A DNA stretch of 64,000 nucleotides from Mycoplasmopsis canis PG 14 (GCF_001553195.1 NZ_CP014281.1:248001-312000); one strand, 5' to 3'. Counted from the first letter of the stretch, positions 9,901 to 20,822 are shown. Notes: generated by a model not told the origin, from the letters alone. Translations and numbers: made by a program.

Positions 9901-12355
9901 TTAAGCTTTTTAAAAAGTTTAAATCCTTAACATCTTGATCATCAGAATTATTTAATTTTGACGTAACTGGAACTATTAATTCTCTTGGTGGTTGTCCATT
10001 TTTAACTATATTAAATTTAAATTTGGCTGAATAAAATGGTCTATCGGTTGATTCAAATATAACATTATTATCGAAATTGATTAATTCGTATGTTATCCCA
10101 GGATCAACATTGATATTAAATAATTTATTAATCATATCCGCTTTAAGACTATTCATTATGGACTTAATTTCATCAGTGGTTAAAGCGCTAGGATTATTAC
10201 TTGAAGAAGTTGGTTCAATTAAGTTAACAAGTGACTCTAATGTTTTGTTTGCTAATTTTGAATTCTTATCTTTTTCTTTATTAAAAACATTTATTGTAAA
10301 TCATGTGTTAAAAAGACTTCCTTGTTTAGAATGTAAAATGTAGTTATAAAAATAAAATTGATCTGGATTATTATAAAATTCTGAGCTCTTAAATTCATCA
10401 CTCATTGTAATTGAAATACCTTTTCAAAAATTATCTTTTAACGAAACATTATTTAAAGTTGATAATTTTATATTTTTAAATTTTTTGTTATTAAACCAAA
10501 ATTCAACATTTAAAGATATCTTATTATTCTCGAATGAAATAGTTTCATCATTAATTTTATAAGTAAAGAAACCATTTACATTGTTTAATTTTTTCTTAAA
10601 AATTTCTAATATTTCATTTTTCTTATCCACTAAATCAGACTCGAAATATTTGTTAAAATCATTATACTCAAACTCAAATAATTCGTCTAAATTTGTAAAT
10701 GTAATTGCATTAACCTTTTCATTAAAGTCATTTGAAAAAAGAACTTTTTCAGTAACTTCTGTAACTAATGATTCATCAGTTTTACTTTTTGCTTTATAAA
10801 CAACATTTAACTCATTGATATTATCATCAGATACATAAACATTTTTAAATTCTAGCTCAACACCATCTACTTCATTTTCAGATATAAATAAAGGTTTATT
10901 TTCAGAAGTTATAGAAGCACTGTATAGTAGATTTTCCATACCATAAGCGTTAACTCTATCGCTTATAGAGGAAGTTAATGAATTTTCAACCATTGATTTA
11001 AATTCATTGATTTTGTCGCTACTAATATCACCATTTAATTCATTTTTTAGCTCTTCTAATTTTTCTAGATCATTTTTAATATCTTCTAATTTTGAGTTAA
11101 GTTCTAAAAACTCATCATTTGTTTTTAATTTATTTTCTTCTAATAGATTTTGTATTTCAACTAATTTTGCATCAAATTCATCTTTATTTGAAGCATTATT
11201 ATATTTCTGTGTTTGTTTAACTTCATTCGCTTTAGAAATAGCACTAATAATTTTATCAACTACTTGGTTATATGAACTTGCTCTATCTTTAACTTCTTTG
11301 ATTGATGCCGAAATTGTCAAATCATTGATTTTTTCAGAATATTTTATTTTCAATGCATCTGATAATTTTTCCAATGATGAAACAAATGCTTTTGCTTCAT
11401 TTTTTTCTTGTTCTATTGTTTTTTCTTCACCACCATCTTGTGACGGATTATTATTAACATTTCCTGAATCATTATTTGGATTTTCAGGTTTTAATGCATT
11501 ATTAAAGTCACTAATCAAAATAATCATTTCTTCTAGTAATGATGAATCAGCAAATTTATCTTCCTTTACTTGGTTGCTATCGTTAAAGATATTAGCAAAT
11601 TTAATCAATGCAGCATGTTGTTTTTCATTTTTTGTTTCTTTAGCCTTTATTTCATTTGCAGCGCTAATCAATTCTCTAGCTTTACTATCGATATCTATAA
11701 TATTTTTTAATGAAGACTTTAAGCTTGAATTCGCTTTGTAATCATTTTTCATTGCCGTTTTGTAAGAGTCTATACTATCACTTGATATGATAGGAGGATT
11801 TTTAAATAAAATTGCTTTAATTTGATTAAAGTCTTCTTGTGAATTTTGAGTTCCTGAAGCAAATTGCCCTAACTGATTTTCTAATTCTTTGATTTTAGAT
11901 TTATTATTAATTAATTCAGTAATTGAATTTGCATTTTTGTTATTTAACAATTTTTCAAGGTTATTCTTTTCTGCTTTTACATCGTTAATTTTTAAGTTAT
12001 TTGCGTTTTCCAAAAATTCGATAAATTCTATATTAACTTTTTCATTTTCTAATTCTTTTGAATATTTTTCAATAACAGTTCAATTGATTAAAGATGATTT
12101 AATATCTTCAATATTTAAAGAGTTATCAAATGATTCTGATTGAGATAATTCTTGTAAATATTCTTTCATATTAGATGGAATATTTAAGTTTTTATCCGCT
12201 AATATTTCCTTTAAAGATTCTCTTTTATCTTTAACTTTATCCTTACTTAAACTTTTACTTATTGCCACACCTGTTGCTGTACCTGCAATCGCAAGACCAA
12301 GCGCCCCTAAGGCAATTCATAAAAGTTTTTTCTTGTTATTTTTTTTATCACTCAT
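6923..12355 (-). CDS. Giant surface protein with C-terminal DUF31/MIP-type serine protease domain
   Basis: A 1,810-residue membrane-anchored protein, open throughout once TGA is read as Trp. Residues ~10-32 form a hydrophobic anchor with no lipobox Cys. Residues ~40-600 are Lys/Glu/Asn-rich and probably coiled coil. Residues ~600-1500 form extracellular beta-rich segments with repeated themes. The last ~310 residues look like a trypsin-fold protease of the mycoplasma DUF31 / immunoglobulin-protease type. Putative triad: His1552 in ITNNHVQHID, Asp1628 in NVDITIFAVD, Ser1727 in NAGNSGTGIL. It could cleave host immunoglobulin or other proteins at the cell surface, but no immunoglobulin-binding partner (MIB) lies beside it. 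The ATG at 12355 has AAGGAG upstream. The target is not known. Confidence 0.75.
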
Positions 12356-12404
12356 ATTTGCTCCTTTGTTACTTTGTGAATATTATTAAAAATAATATTA
12401 AAAC

Positions 12405-12433
12405 ATTATACATTTTTTATTTTTTTCGGTCAA
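12405..12433 (-). promoter_or_regulatory. Sigma-70-type promoter of the large protease gene
   Basis: On the minus strand TTGACC (12428-12433) and TATAAT (12405-12410) are separated by exactly 17 bases, a spacer made almost only of A. It is the best complete -35/-10 pair I see in the window. Confidence 0.7.
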
Positions 12434-12494
12434 AAAAATCTTATTTTTTTATATTTTTTAATTAATATTAATTAAATAAGAAAAAAATATGTTA

Positions 12495-12500
12495 TATAAT
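12495..12500 (+). promoter_or_regulatory. -10 box of the ybeY-cdd-era operon
   Basis: TATAAT ends six bases before the ATG at 12507. A transcript starting at the usual distance would begin at or within a base of the start codon, so ybeY should be leaderless. No Shine-Dalgarno is present. Confidence 0.6.
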
Positions 12501-12506
12501 TTTACT

Positions 12507-12980
12507 ATGTTTAAATACCAATTAAATATTAATATCAACAACAAAATTAAGGCACCAGAAACTTTTGAAAACGAAATGGAAAAAATACTTCAAAATTTTG
12601 CTAATTATTTTAAATTAGACAGAAAAAAACAGATAATGTTAGATGTTTCAATTGTTTCGAGAAATGAAATAAGAATTTTAAACAAGGAATATCGAAATAA
12701 AGATTATATAACAGACATTTTGTCTTTTGATTTTAGAGATAATGATCTTTATTCAAAGTTGCCTTTTATCCATTTAGGTGAACTTGTTATTTCATGAGAT
12801 AGAGTTAAAAGACAAGCAAAGAAATTTAATCACTCAATTAGAAGAGAATATTGCTATTTATTTACTCACGGCTTAGTTCATTTACAAGGTTTTGATCATG
12901 AAGTCGAAAACGAAAGAATCGAAATGAATAAAATGGTTGATGATATATTTAACCCATTAGGTATAACAAGAGAGGAATAA
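12507..12980 (+). CDS. ybeY: Endoribonuclease YbeY (rRNA maturation factor)
   Basis: A 157-residue metal-dependent endoribonuclease involved in 16S rRNA 3'-end maturation and ribosome quality control. The zinc-binding motif is complete: HGLVHLQGFDHE, with three His near residues 115-125. The preceding YRNKDYITDILSF and HLGELVIS blocks are conserved. A TGA-encoded Trp after HLGELVIS splits it in standard-code searches. I chose ATG 12507 (MFKYQL) over 12489, because the latter sits upstream of and within the -10 region. It is the first gene of ybeY-cdd-era, and the cdd ribosome-binding site overlaps its stop. Confidence 0.93.
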
Positions 12981-12984
12981 AACT

Positions 12985-13377
12985 ATGAATATAGAAACAC
13001 TAAAAAACTTATTAAAAAGATCTTATGCACCTTATTCAAATTTTCAAGTTGCTGCTATAGCAATTGATGAAGACGGAAAAGAATATCATGGTGTTAATGT
13101 CGAAAATGCCGCTTATCCATCAGGGTTATGCGCTGAAAGAAGTGCTTTATTTGGTTCAGTAGCATACGGTGGTAAAGTTGGGACATTCAAAGAAATCCAT
13201 ATTATTGCTAAAAAATTAGATGAAATTAGTCCATGTGCTGGATGTAGACAAGTTATGACTGAATTTATGCCTATGGATGCTTTAGTATATCAATACTCAA
13301 ATGATGGATCTAAAGTAAGAATTAACAAACTTTCAGAACTTGTACCATACCCTGTTCACATGAAAGATATTCAATAA
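12985..13377 (+). CDS. cdd: Cytidine deaminase
   Basis: A 130-residue enzyme converting cytidine/deoxycytidine to uridine/deoxyuridine in pyrimidine salvage, essential logic in an organism without de novo pyrimidine synthesis. The zinc site is visible as CAERSALF (catalytic Glu, first Cys) and PCAGCRQVM (two further Cys). The N-terminal SYAPYSNFQVAA and NVENAAYPSGLCAE are typical of the small tetrameric class. AGAGGAA overlaps the ybeY stop. Its own stop overlaps the era start (TAATG). Confidence 0.97.
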   Translation: MNIETLKNLLKRSYAPYSNFQVAAIAIDEDGKEYHGVNVENAAYPSGLCAERSALFGSVAYGGKVGTFKEIHIIAKKLDEISPCAGCRQVMTEFMPMDALVYQYSNDGSKVRINKLSELVPYPVHMKDIQ

Positions 13378-14255
13378 TGAAAATTTGTTTTGCAAGCATA
13401 TTAGGTAGACCGAATGTAGGTAAAAGTAGTTTAGTAAATGCTATTGTTGGTTATAATGTTGCTATAGTAACCGATACAGCACAAACAACAAGAGACCAAA
13501 TCACAGGAATATATACAGAAGATGATTTCCAACTTATTTTTACTGATACACCTGGTATACATAAACCCGAAAATAAACTTGGTGAATCATTAAATAAATC
13601 TGCGTACGATGCAACAAAAAATGTTGATGTACTTTTATTTTTAAGTCCTGCAGATGAAAAAATAGGACCTGGTGATAGAATGATTTTAGAAAAAATTTCT
13701 AATCACCCTCATAAAATTGCTGTTGTATCTAAAGTTTCAAAGATAAAGGGTAATCCTGAAGCAATGACAAAAAAAATACAAGAATTATCTGAATATAATT
13801 TTGAACATATTGTTTCAACTGATGTTAATAATTTAAATTCAATTTATTCTTTAATTGATTTAATAAAAGATAATTATTCATATGAAGGTGAAGCACAATA
13901 TGATGAGGATTATGTAACAGATAAAACAGTTAGATTTTTAGCTAAGGAAATAATTAGAGAATCAGCAATTAACGCTCTTTATGATGAACTGCCACATTCA
14001 ATTGCTGTAGAGATTTTAGAATTCAACGAAGATGATCCAGACCACACGATAATTGATGGTATTATTTATGTTAAAAAAGACTCTCAAAAAGGAATGGTTA
14101 TTGGAAAAAACGCTTCTAAAATCAAAGAGATTGGTAAAATTGCAAGAATTAAAATCATGCAACAATTACAAACTAAAGTTACTTTAACACTTAAAGTCAA
14201 AGTTGCAAAAAAATGAAATGATGATCCCGAGTCATTATCAAAATTTGGTTATTAA
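13377..14255 (+). CDS. era: GTPase Era
   Basis: A 292-residue essential GTPase that binds the 3' end of 16S rRNA in 30S assembly. G1 is GRPNVGKSS (residues ~9-17), G2 lies around TTRDQITG, G3 is DTPGIHKP, and the C-terminal KH domain has GMVIGKNASKIKEIG. G4 is atypical: the expected NKxD reads SKVS in AVVSKVSKIKG, as in some mollicute Era proteins. The last 13 residues follow a TGA Trp that a standard-code search would take as the stop. It is last in ybeY-cdd-era, all ribosome maturation or salvage genes, and is followed directly by a terminator. Confidence 0.95.
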
Positions 14256-14277
14256 AAAGCACTAAATTGTGCTTTTT
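14254..14277. terminator. Bidirectional terminator between era and res
   Basis: A perfect 9-bp stem (AAAAAGCAC and GTGCTTTTT) with a six-base loop. It has T-runs on both strands, serving era from the left and res from the right. The res stop codon lies in its right arm. Confidence 0.85.
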
Positions 14278-16606
14278 ATTTATTTCAACTTAGTATTTCA
14301 TTCAATGAAAAATAGTAATCACTTTTAATTTTATCGTGTAATTTTGCAGAACTACTTTTAGTTTCTTGTAACTTTTCATTTAGAGAAGTTATTGTACTTG
14401 CGCCTGCAAAATAGAAATTAGCTTCGTCATTTTTTTGTTCAACTAAACAAATACAAAGAGTTAATTTAATATTATTATTCTTATTTTGTTTTATGTAATT
14501 CAAATACTCTTGATAAAGTTTTTTAGTTTTATCTTCATCTATATCATTATTGTAGGTTTTAATTTCTAAATAAACAAAGTGATCATTACTTTTTATTAAA
14601 AAGTCCGGATATGAGTTAGCCACTTCTAGTTCACTAGTTATATATTGGAAATTTACTCCATTATTAACTGGGTTTTTTGATCAAACTTTTACATTTTTGT
14701 TGTTCCTAATGACAGTTTTAAGTTCTTTAACAAATAATTTTTCTGAATTTGAATCTAATCTAAATTCGATTTCTTCTGATAAATTATCTCTGTATGCAAA
14801 TTCGCTATTTGAGTTTATTTTGCTTTCGCTACTTCCATATTCATTCATGTAAGTTGGTAAAAGATTATTTTCATCTAGTTTATAAATAATTGAATTATCT
14901 AGTATTTCTTTTTCAAATTGATCATTATATCTTTTTTTCAATAGATCACCGAATCTTTTAATGAAAATAAACCAAAATATATGTTTGTTGATTTCTTTTT
15001 TAAGATTCATTTCATAAAAGTTTCAAACAAATTCTAATATTCTGCTAGTTAAGTATTTCTTGAATTGATAAAATGATTTTTTATTATAAATTTCAAGTTC
15101 AAGTAGATTATAAATTTTGCTACTTACAAACAAGCTTTTACCATAAGTTTTAGATTCACTTATGATAAACCCATTTTCATTAAATTCATTTTTAATTGAC
15201 ATACTTTTTTGGATAAAAACTTCCTTATTAAAATGATTTTTATTTTGGAGTTCTTTTAGAATTTCGTTACTATAAACTTCTTCGTCAATTAGTTTGTTTT
15301 TATATTTTAATTCAATACTTCCTGAAACAAATTCCTCAGAAATAAATTTATCTTTTAAAATAAAAGATTTTGAAGATTCTTCTTTAATATTTACATTACT
15401 ATATAAATAATAATTTTTTGCAACAGATGTTTCATGGAAATCAAATTCAGGAAATGGATTTCTTTTAATTCTTCCAATTGTTTGAATACTTAAATTACTT
15501 GATGAAACATGTCTTAGTTGCACTAACATACATGCTCTAGGAATATTTCATCCTGTGGCTGGACCTACCTTAAAAATAATTACATCAACTGGTGATGAAT
15601 CTTTGGAAATGTCTCTTAGCGAATAATTTGATTTATGTCTTAAATTACTATCTTTGTTATTTTGATCAAAATATTTTACTCATGATAAATTATTTTTTTC
15701 TAATGTTTTTATAATTAAATCAATGTTTTGGTCAAAAATTAAACTTTTTTCTTTATCAGAGCTATCATTATCAACTTGAATAAGCATAGCAGGGTTAATT
15801 CCAACTAATCCAGGTTCATTAATATTATCATTATATTTTTCTTTTATTATTTTAAATTCTTCACATGCTTTTTGTAAAATAACTTCATTATCTAATAAAC
15901 TACCGTCTTTAATATTCTTGTTGTAATATTTCTTGTTTTTTAACAACTGAACTCTATCATTAAGCAATTCATCTTCAGTTAATTCAATTAAATCATGGTC
16001 GGTTTTTGGTGTTGCAGTCATTTTAACAATAAAATGAGCAGAATTTTGCATTTTTTCTTCAAAATTCTTTTCATATTGATTAGTTTTTTTGACTTCGGCA
16101 CCAATATGCGCTTCATCACGTATATAAATTAGTTTATATCCGTTTAATCTAATTTCTCCTAAAAAAGATTCTATCGATCCTTGTTCTGATAAAATAGAGT
16201 TTTTTCTAAAAGAAGCTCCACCCATTATATATAAATGATTTTCTTTAGCAAAAAATTGATAATTTTTTTCTATTTTAGAATTTTTGGCTACATTTGATGG
16301 GCTTTCAATTCTTTCAATTTGAATATCCTTGTTCAAAAGATATTCTTTATAACTTTTAAAACTCTCTTCCATTTGTTTTGGTAATTCAGCACTTGATAAG
16401 GTAACTATTACAAAAACAAGTTTTTGGTCACTCTCTAATTTACTTCATTCAATTAATTGGTCAACATAATTAAGCATCATAAAAGTTTTACCTGAACCAG
16501 TTGGTGCCTTAAAATATGTTGCATCAGGAATATTTGATTCTATACTATTAAGTGTTTTATTAACCAAAGCATTAATTACACGAGATTGAGAATTAGTTAG
16601 ATTCAT
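14276..16606 (-). CDS. Type III restriction enzyme, Res subunit (helicase-nuclease)
   Basis: A 776-residue DEAD/DEAH-type translocase-endonuclease that needs the Mod subunit to recognise DNA. Motif I is APTGSGKTFM (about residues 34-43), motif II is RDEAHIGAE (DEAH at 164-167), motif III is MTATPK, and motif VI is QTIGRIKRNPFPEF. At the C-terminus the nuclease residues of a type III Res appear: SYPDFLIK followed by YLEIKTY (Asp668, Glu681, Lys683). All TGA Trp codons fall in one continuous frame. Its ATG lies inside the last 14 bases of mod, so translation is coupled. With Mod out of frame this enzyme should be inactive. Confidence 0.88.
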
Positions 16607-18285
16607 TATTTTCCTTTAATTGTGGTTTTAATGATAATAATGAATTTAATAAATTAGTATAATCTTTTTCACTTTCTTCACTAAGCGAATTCACTCCAAA
16701 ATCTTTTAATAATTTAATTAATTCTTTTACAATTTCTTTAACATCAATATTATTAAATAAACTAATATCATAATATTTTATGTTATAAACATTTAAATTA
16801 GATTTATATGGTTCGTTTTTGTTAGTTCACTCAAAAGTTTCTCCTTTTGATCCTATCCCATGATTTATTCTGTATAGTCTTTCATAATTTACATCTATAC
16901 CAATGTTGTTTTCGTTATTTGTTACAAGGGTGAATGTTCTGTTACCTCCGTCTTCTTTGTTAAGTTCTAAAACGGCGTGAGCTGTTGTTCCTGAACCAGC
17001 AAAAAAATCTAATACTTTTGCATTTTTGTTAATATGCTTTGTTAATATTCACTTTAACATTTCTGTCGATTTAGGATATTGAAATTTTTTAGAATTAAGA
17101 ATATCATTAAGTATTTTGTTCCCAAATTTTCTTGTATCAAATTTTTTTATAGTTGTATCAGTAATGTAGCTTGTAAATCTATTTTTGTGATAAATTGTGT
17201 ATTCCCCATTTTTATTTTTGAAAACAAGTTCTTTATCATGCTCTCTTAAAAATCTTTCCTTGCTTCAGTTCCATGGATACTGAATTTTATTTCTTATTCC
17301 TGGTCTTATAGGCACATAATTTTTAGAAATTAATTCATTATCATAATCTCTAAACTTATTATTTTGTACATCATATTCGTCTCTTAAAATAATGTCTTGT
17401 TTTAACTCATTAAAATAAATTGTATATCCTCTATTTTTATTTTGTGATAATGGCGAATTTATTGAGTCAAAACTATTTGTTATTGCATAAAAACCTTTTT
17501 CATCCCTAAATTTATATTTTTTCTCATCTATATTTATTAGTTCTTGGGCATTCAAAGATGAAACATAATGCTTTTTATAAAGAATGCAATACTCATGTTG
17601 TGTTTTAAATTTTTGAGAGTTATTTGCGCCTTGAGCTGTTTTATCAATAATAAAATTAGCAATAAAATTTTCTTCACCAAAAATTTCATCCATTAAAACT
17701 TTTAAATAAGCTTGTTCCGCATCATCAATTGATACAAAAATTACTCCATCATCTTTGAGAAGTTCTTTAGCTAGTTTTAACCGTTCATTCATTAAATTTA
17801 ATCAACCATTTCGAGAGTATTTGTCTCTATAAACGAATTTGGTTGCTTGAACATTTTCTTTATCATTTGCGATGGAATTTCCATCATTTTTTGTTGCTTC
17901 TGTATTGTAAGGAGGATCAATATAGATTAAATCGTATTTAGCTGGCGCGCCAGCTCTCTCTCTCTCTCTCTATGAGCAATAAGTTCTTTAGTGCATCATA
18001 GTTCTCTCCTATTATTAAAGTATTTTCTTTTGTTTTATTTTCATCTAAAACAAAACTAAGATTGTCATCTTTTTCTAATAATGCAATAGTTTGAGAATTT
18101 GATTCAGGTGCTGAATCAAATCTAAATCCAGTTTTTATTCTTTGTGCTATAAATTGAAAAACATATTCCAAATCTTTATCTTCGAATTTTTCTAAAATCC
18201 TTATAGCTAAATCTTTTTGATCTTGGTTTAATTCTTTTGATGAAATTTCATCAATTAAACCTTTAAACTTATCAAGTAAAGTCAC
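16593..18285 (-). CDS. Type III DNA methyltransferase Mod, phase-variable, OFF in this sequence
   Basis: Modification and specificity subunit of a type III system; it methylates adenine in a short asymmetric site. It starts at a GTG (18285) with AAGGAGG upstream. After ~105 residues an (AG)9 tract encodes alternating Glu-Arg; the current frame then stops at SWRAS (17938). One extra AG unit (or two fewer) joins it to the downstream frame, giving ~564 residues. That frame continues [17 protein letters not shown] (catalytic motif IV), [11 protein letters not shown], and later [13 protein letters not shown] (SAM motif I). The order IV before I is the beta class used by type III Mod. The 3' end overlaps res by 14 bases. 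As sequenced, the product is a truncated ~115-residue peptide. Confidence 0.88.
17940..17955. repeat. 16-bp GC-rich perfect palindrome abutting the mod repeat
   Basis: AGCTGGCGCGCCAGCT is self-complementary over 16 bp and directly abuts the CT repeat. Twelve of its bases are G or C in a very AT-rich genome. It lies inside mod and codes part of the Ala/Gly/Pro segment in the ON frame. Confidence 0.85.
17954..17971. repeat. (CT)9 / (AG)9 dinucleotide tract inside mod
   Basis: Nine CT units on the plus strand, AG on the coding strand. Nine units leave mod out of frame; 10 (or 7 or 13) restore it. Dinucleotide tracts of this kind are classic slipped-strand switches in type III mod genes. Confidence 0.93.
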
Positions 18286-18329
18286 TATTCCTCCTTATTT
18301 ACTTATTTAAAATTGTTTATATTATGTGT

Positions 18330-18350
18330 GAGTTTTCAATAACAAAACTC
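18330..18350 (-). repeat. Small inverted repeat between mrr and mod
   Basis: GAGTTTT and AAAACTC separated by seven bases, starting at the mrr stop codon. It has no T-run on the coding strand, so it is at most a weak terminator or an mRNA processing hairpin. Confidence 0.35.
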
Positions 18351-19285
18351 TAATCTTCGAAATAAAAATCTTGTAATTCATAAGTTGTAATTTGATCTAA
18401 AAATAATTCATATTTAATAATCAGTTTAATAAGTTCATTCCCATCAATTAATGTAATTGGAGTACCTTCTCTTGATGCTTTGCGCGCCGCATTTGTGAAT
18501 CTGCTATTTGTAATAAAAACTCCATAATCAGCTTTAAATTTATTCATTGCCCCAAGAAATTGATTGATATCTGGTTCAGTTACTGGATTTTTATTAAATC
18601 TTTTACATTGAATAACTACTCTTGTTGTTCTAAAGTCTTTATCATCTTTATGATACCCAAGACCATCAATGCCTCCATCATTAGAAATTTGTATACCTTC
18701 TTTATCACTAAACTCCACGCCCATTTTAGTGAGAAGAGCTCTAGAAAATTTTTCAAATCTAGATGGTGACATTTTAGCAATTGCATCTTGTAATTTAAGA
18801 CCAAGAACATCTTGATGTTCCTCTGCTGCTGTTTCTTCTTCTTCAGTTATTTCTTTTTTATTAAAATTATTTTTAGCTATTTCTTGATTATTGTAATCAT
18901 TTTTTCTCTTACTTGCAAATTCTTCTCAATAAACACTTGCCTTATCTCTCACTTCTAATTTTGGATCAAAATTAGATAAATTTACCTTTGCACCAATTGC
19001 GGTTAGTGTAGTTTGTGGTTTGTATTTTATATAAAAAATAAAACCAACATATAACAACTCTTTCATTGCGATATTAAATGCAAAATCAAATTTCTTATAC
19101 ATATTTCCTGTTTTTTTAGAAATATACATTTTTTGTTCAAATTCTGCAATATCATCATCAATTTCGCTTATTCTATTACGTATTTCTGAACGATCTAATT
19201 GACCCCCAGCACCCTGAAGAACTTCGATAATATATTTAATTAAATGAGATATTTGTTCGTCTCTGCTTAATTTTTCATATTTCAT
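18350..19285 (-). CDS. mrr: Mrr-like restriction endonuclease
   Basis: A 311-residue protein in two parts: a winged-helix Mrr N-terminal domain (residues ~1-120) and a C-terminal PD-(D/E)xK nuclease domain. The core is NDGGIDGLGY followed by VVIQCKRF, which match the catalytic Asp and the QxK motif; PDINQFLGAM and YGVFITNSRFT are also typical. Mrr enzymes cut DNA with foreign methylation (type IV restriction). This is relevant next to a type III system whose methylase can switch, since such a nuclease could in principle recognise its own methylation. The ATG has AAGGAG upstream. A TGA Trp lies at residue 120. It sits 64 bases upstream of mod on the same strand. Confidence 0.85.
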
Positions 19286-19660
19286 CCTAACTCCTTTAAT
19301 ATATTAATTTCAAACATTTTAAAAACTATTTTACAGTTCTAATATAAATTTTAATAAGACAAAATAAAATTCTTATCATTAATAAAAAATAAACTTAATT
19401 AATTGGGGCTTTACATTTATTTAATAAATTTATCTTGTTTTATTTACTTATTTAAATTGTACCATTTTATACAAATATTTCTTCATGTTAAATATAATTG
19501 AAAAATTAATTTAAATTTTTATTTAAACTTTAAAATCTTTTTTAATTACTTTTAAAGTTATTTAATGATTTTGATACAACAGATTTTATTCAATACATAA
19601 ATTGCTACTTTATTTCTTTTTTACGCTTTCTTTATCAACTACCATTTTATTTGTAGTTTT
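19286..19660. other. AT-rich gap without a gene
   Basis: The 375 bases between mrr and the dinD remnant contain only AT-rich sequence with scattered TATAAT-like strings. I see no frame with a recognisable product, no RNA gene, and no strong hairpin. The right part presumably holds the mrr promoter. Confidence 0.5.
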
Positions 19661-20486
19661 TTAAACATCTAATAATAATTTCCCTAAGTCAATAATGTTT
19701 TTAGATGTAATTACATTTTGACCTATTTCTCTTTCTATTTCTTTTCTAGCATCACCTGCAATATTACATCCACGTTTAGATACTTTTTTGTTCTCTTCTA
19801 AACCAAAAGGGTTAGTTGCATTAGTTATATCTTTTATTGCGGTTTCTGCAAGCATATTTAAGACAAGTTCAGTAGTTGTAATGTTATCTCTTAAATTTTC
19901 TTTCTTAAGTCCTTTATAATCTTTATATTCTCTAGCAGTCACACCTGATCACGCCTTCGTAATTTCATTTGTTATAATTGCACACTCTTTCCCTTCCTTT
20001 ACACCGTGATCTTGTCAAGTGTCTCTGTTAATTCTTTTCTAACTTGTATAGCTTGTAATCTTTGATTAATTCATTTTCTTGTATAGCCTTTTTTAAGATA
20101 AGTTTCTAACGCTCTATCTATTATCAGTTCAGGGTAAATTATTTCGTCAATTCTTTCTTTACCAACTTTTGCAAGTCACATCTTGAATGGTTCAACTTTA
20201 GGTGATGGTATAGATTGGATAATACGAAAAATACCTTGCATGTCGGATACGTCAGTACTTCTCATTTTTCCATCTAATGCTTTCATTTTTAAACTGTTAC
20301 AATTTGTAACGGTTTCATTTCCTTCATCTTTTAATCTCTTTTTTATTACTCTCCAATACACTTAGGGATTTTCGCTTTGAGTTAGCACTTTTACTACATC
20401 AACTATTGAAAAATATGACTCTTCTTTATCATTATCTCAAACTGACCGTATTTAATTCCCTTCAAACAATTTTATTTCTTTATTCA
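19661..20486 (-). pseudogene. dinD: dinD-like (DNA-damage-inducible protein D) pseudogene
   Basis: The remains of a ~275-residue DinD-type protein (BRO-N-like fold) can be followed along the minus strand. It starts at ATG 20486 (MNKEIKLFEGN), is broken by two in-frame TAA codons, and then runs openly through YWRVIKKRLKDEG, GKMRSTDV, IQSIPSPKVEPFKMWL and RLQAIQVRKEL. A frameshift follows near 20020, and the alternate frame gives HGVKEGKECAIITNEI, AWSGVTAREYKDYKGL and the C-terminal ENLRDNITTTELVLNML. The whole family length is present, so decay is recent and by point changes. DinD function is poorly known; the family is often found near mobile or defence genes. Confidence 0.85.
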
Positions 20487-20822
20487 TTTTTCATACTTTA
20501 TATATTGTATATTTCGCTATTTTTTTCTATTAGATTGCAAAAATAAAAAATATGATATCAGTTTTAAGCGTACAAAATTTTAAGTTAAAGTCAAAATATG
20601 AATTCTATTAGGTTTTAATGCTTATAACAATTATTACATATTATTAAATAAAGAATTAGTTGAAATAAAAAAATATTTTAAATGGTAAATTAATCAAATG
20701 ATTTGTTAAAAAATCATAAATTTTGTACTAAAGATAATTATTTATAAAATATCTGTTTAATTTATTGAAAGTATTTATAAAAAAATATTAACATTAATTC
20801 AAAATTAAGAAATTTAGGTTTC
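20487..20822. other. AT-rich gap without a gene
   Basis: These 336 bases hold no open frame of interest. Short plus-strand peptides such as LLNKELVEIKKYF suggest a decayed gene but cannot be assigned. A weak hairpin (AAGAAA/TTTCTT, 20807-20824) at the 3' end of the next gene may terminate it. Confidence 0.4.

Noticed and set aside
11007-11741. 244-residue plus-strand ORF
   Set aside because: It is the complement of the Lys/Glu-rich part of the large protease gene; Phe/Ser-rich shadows like this appear wherever coiled-coil genes run on the other strand.
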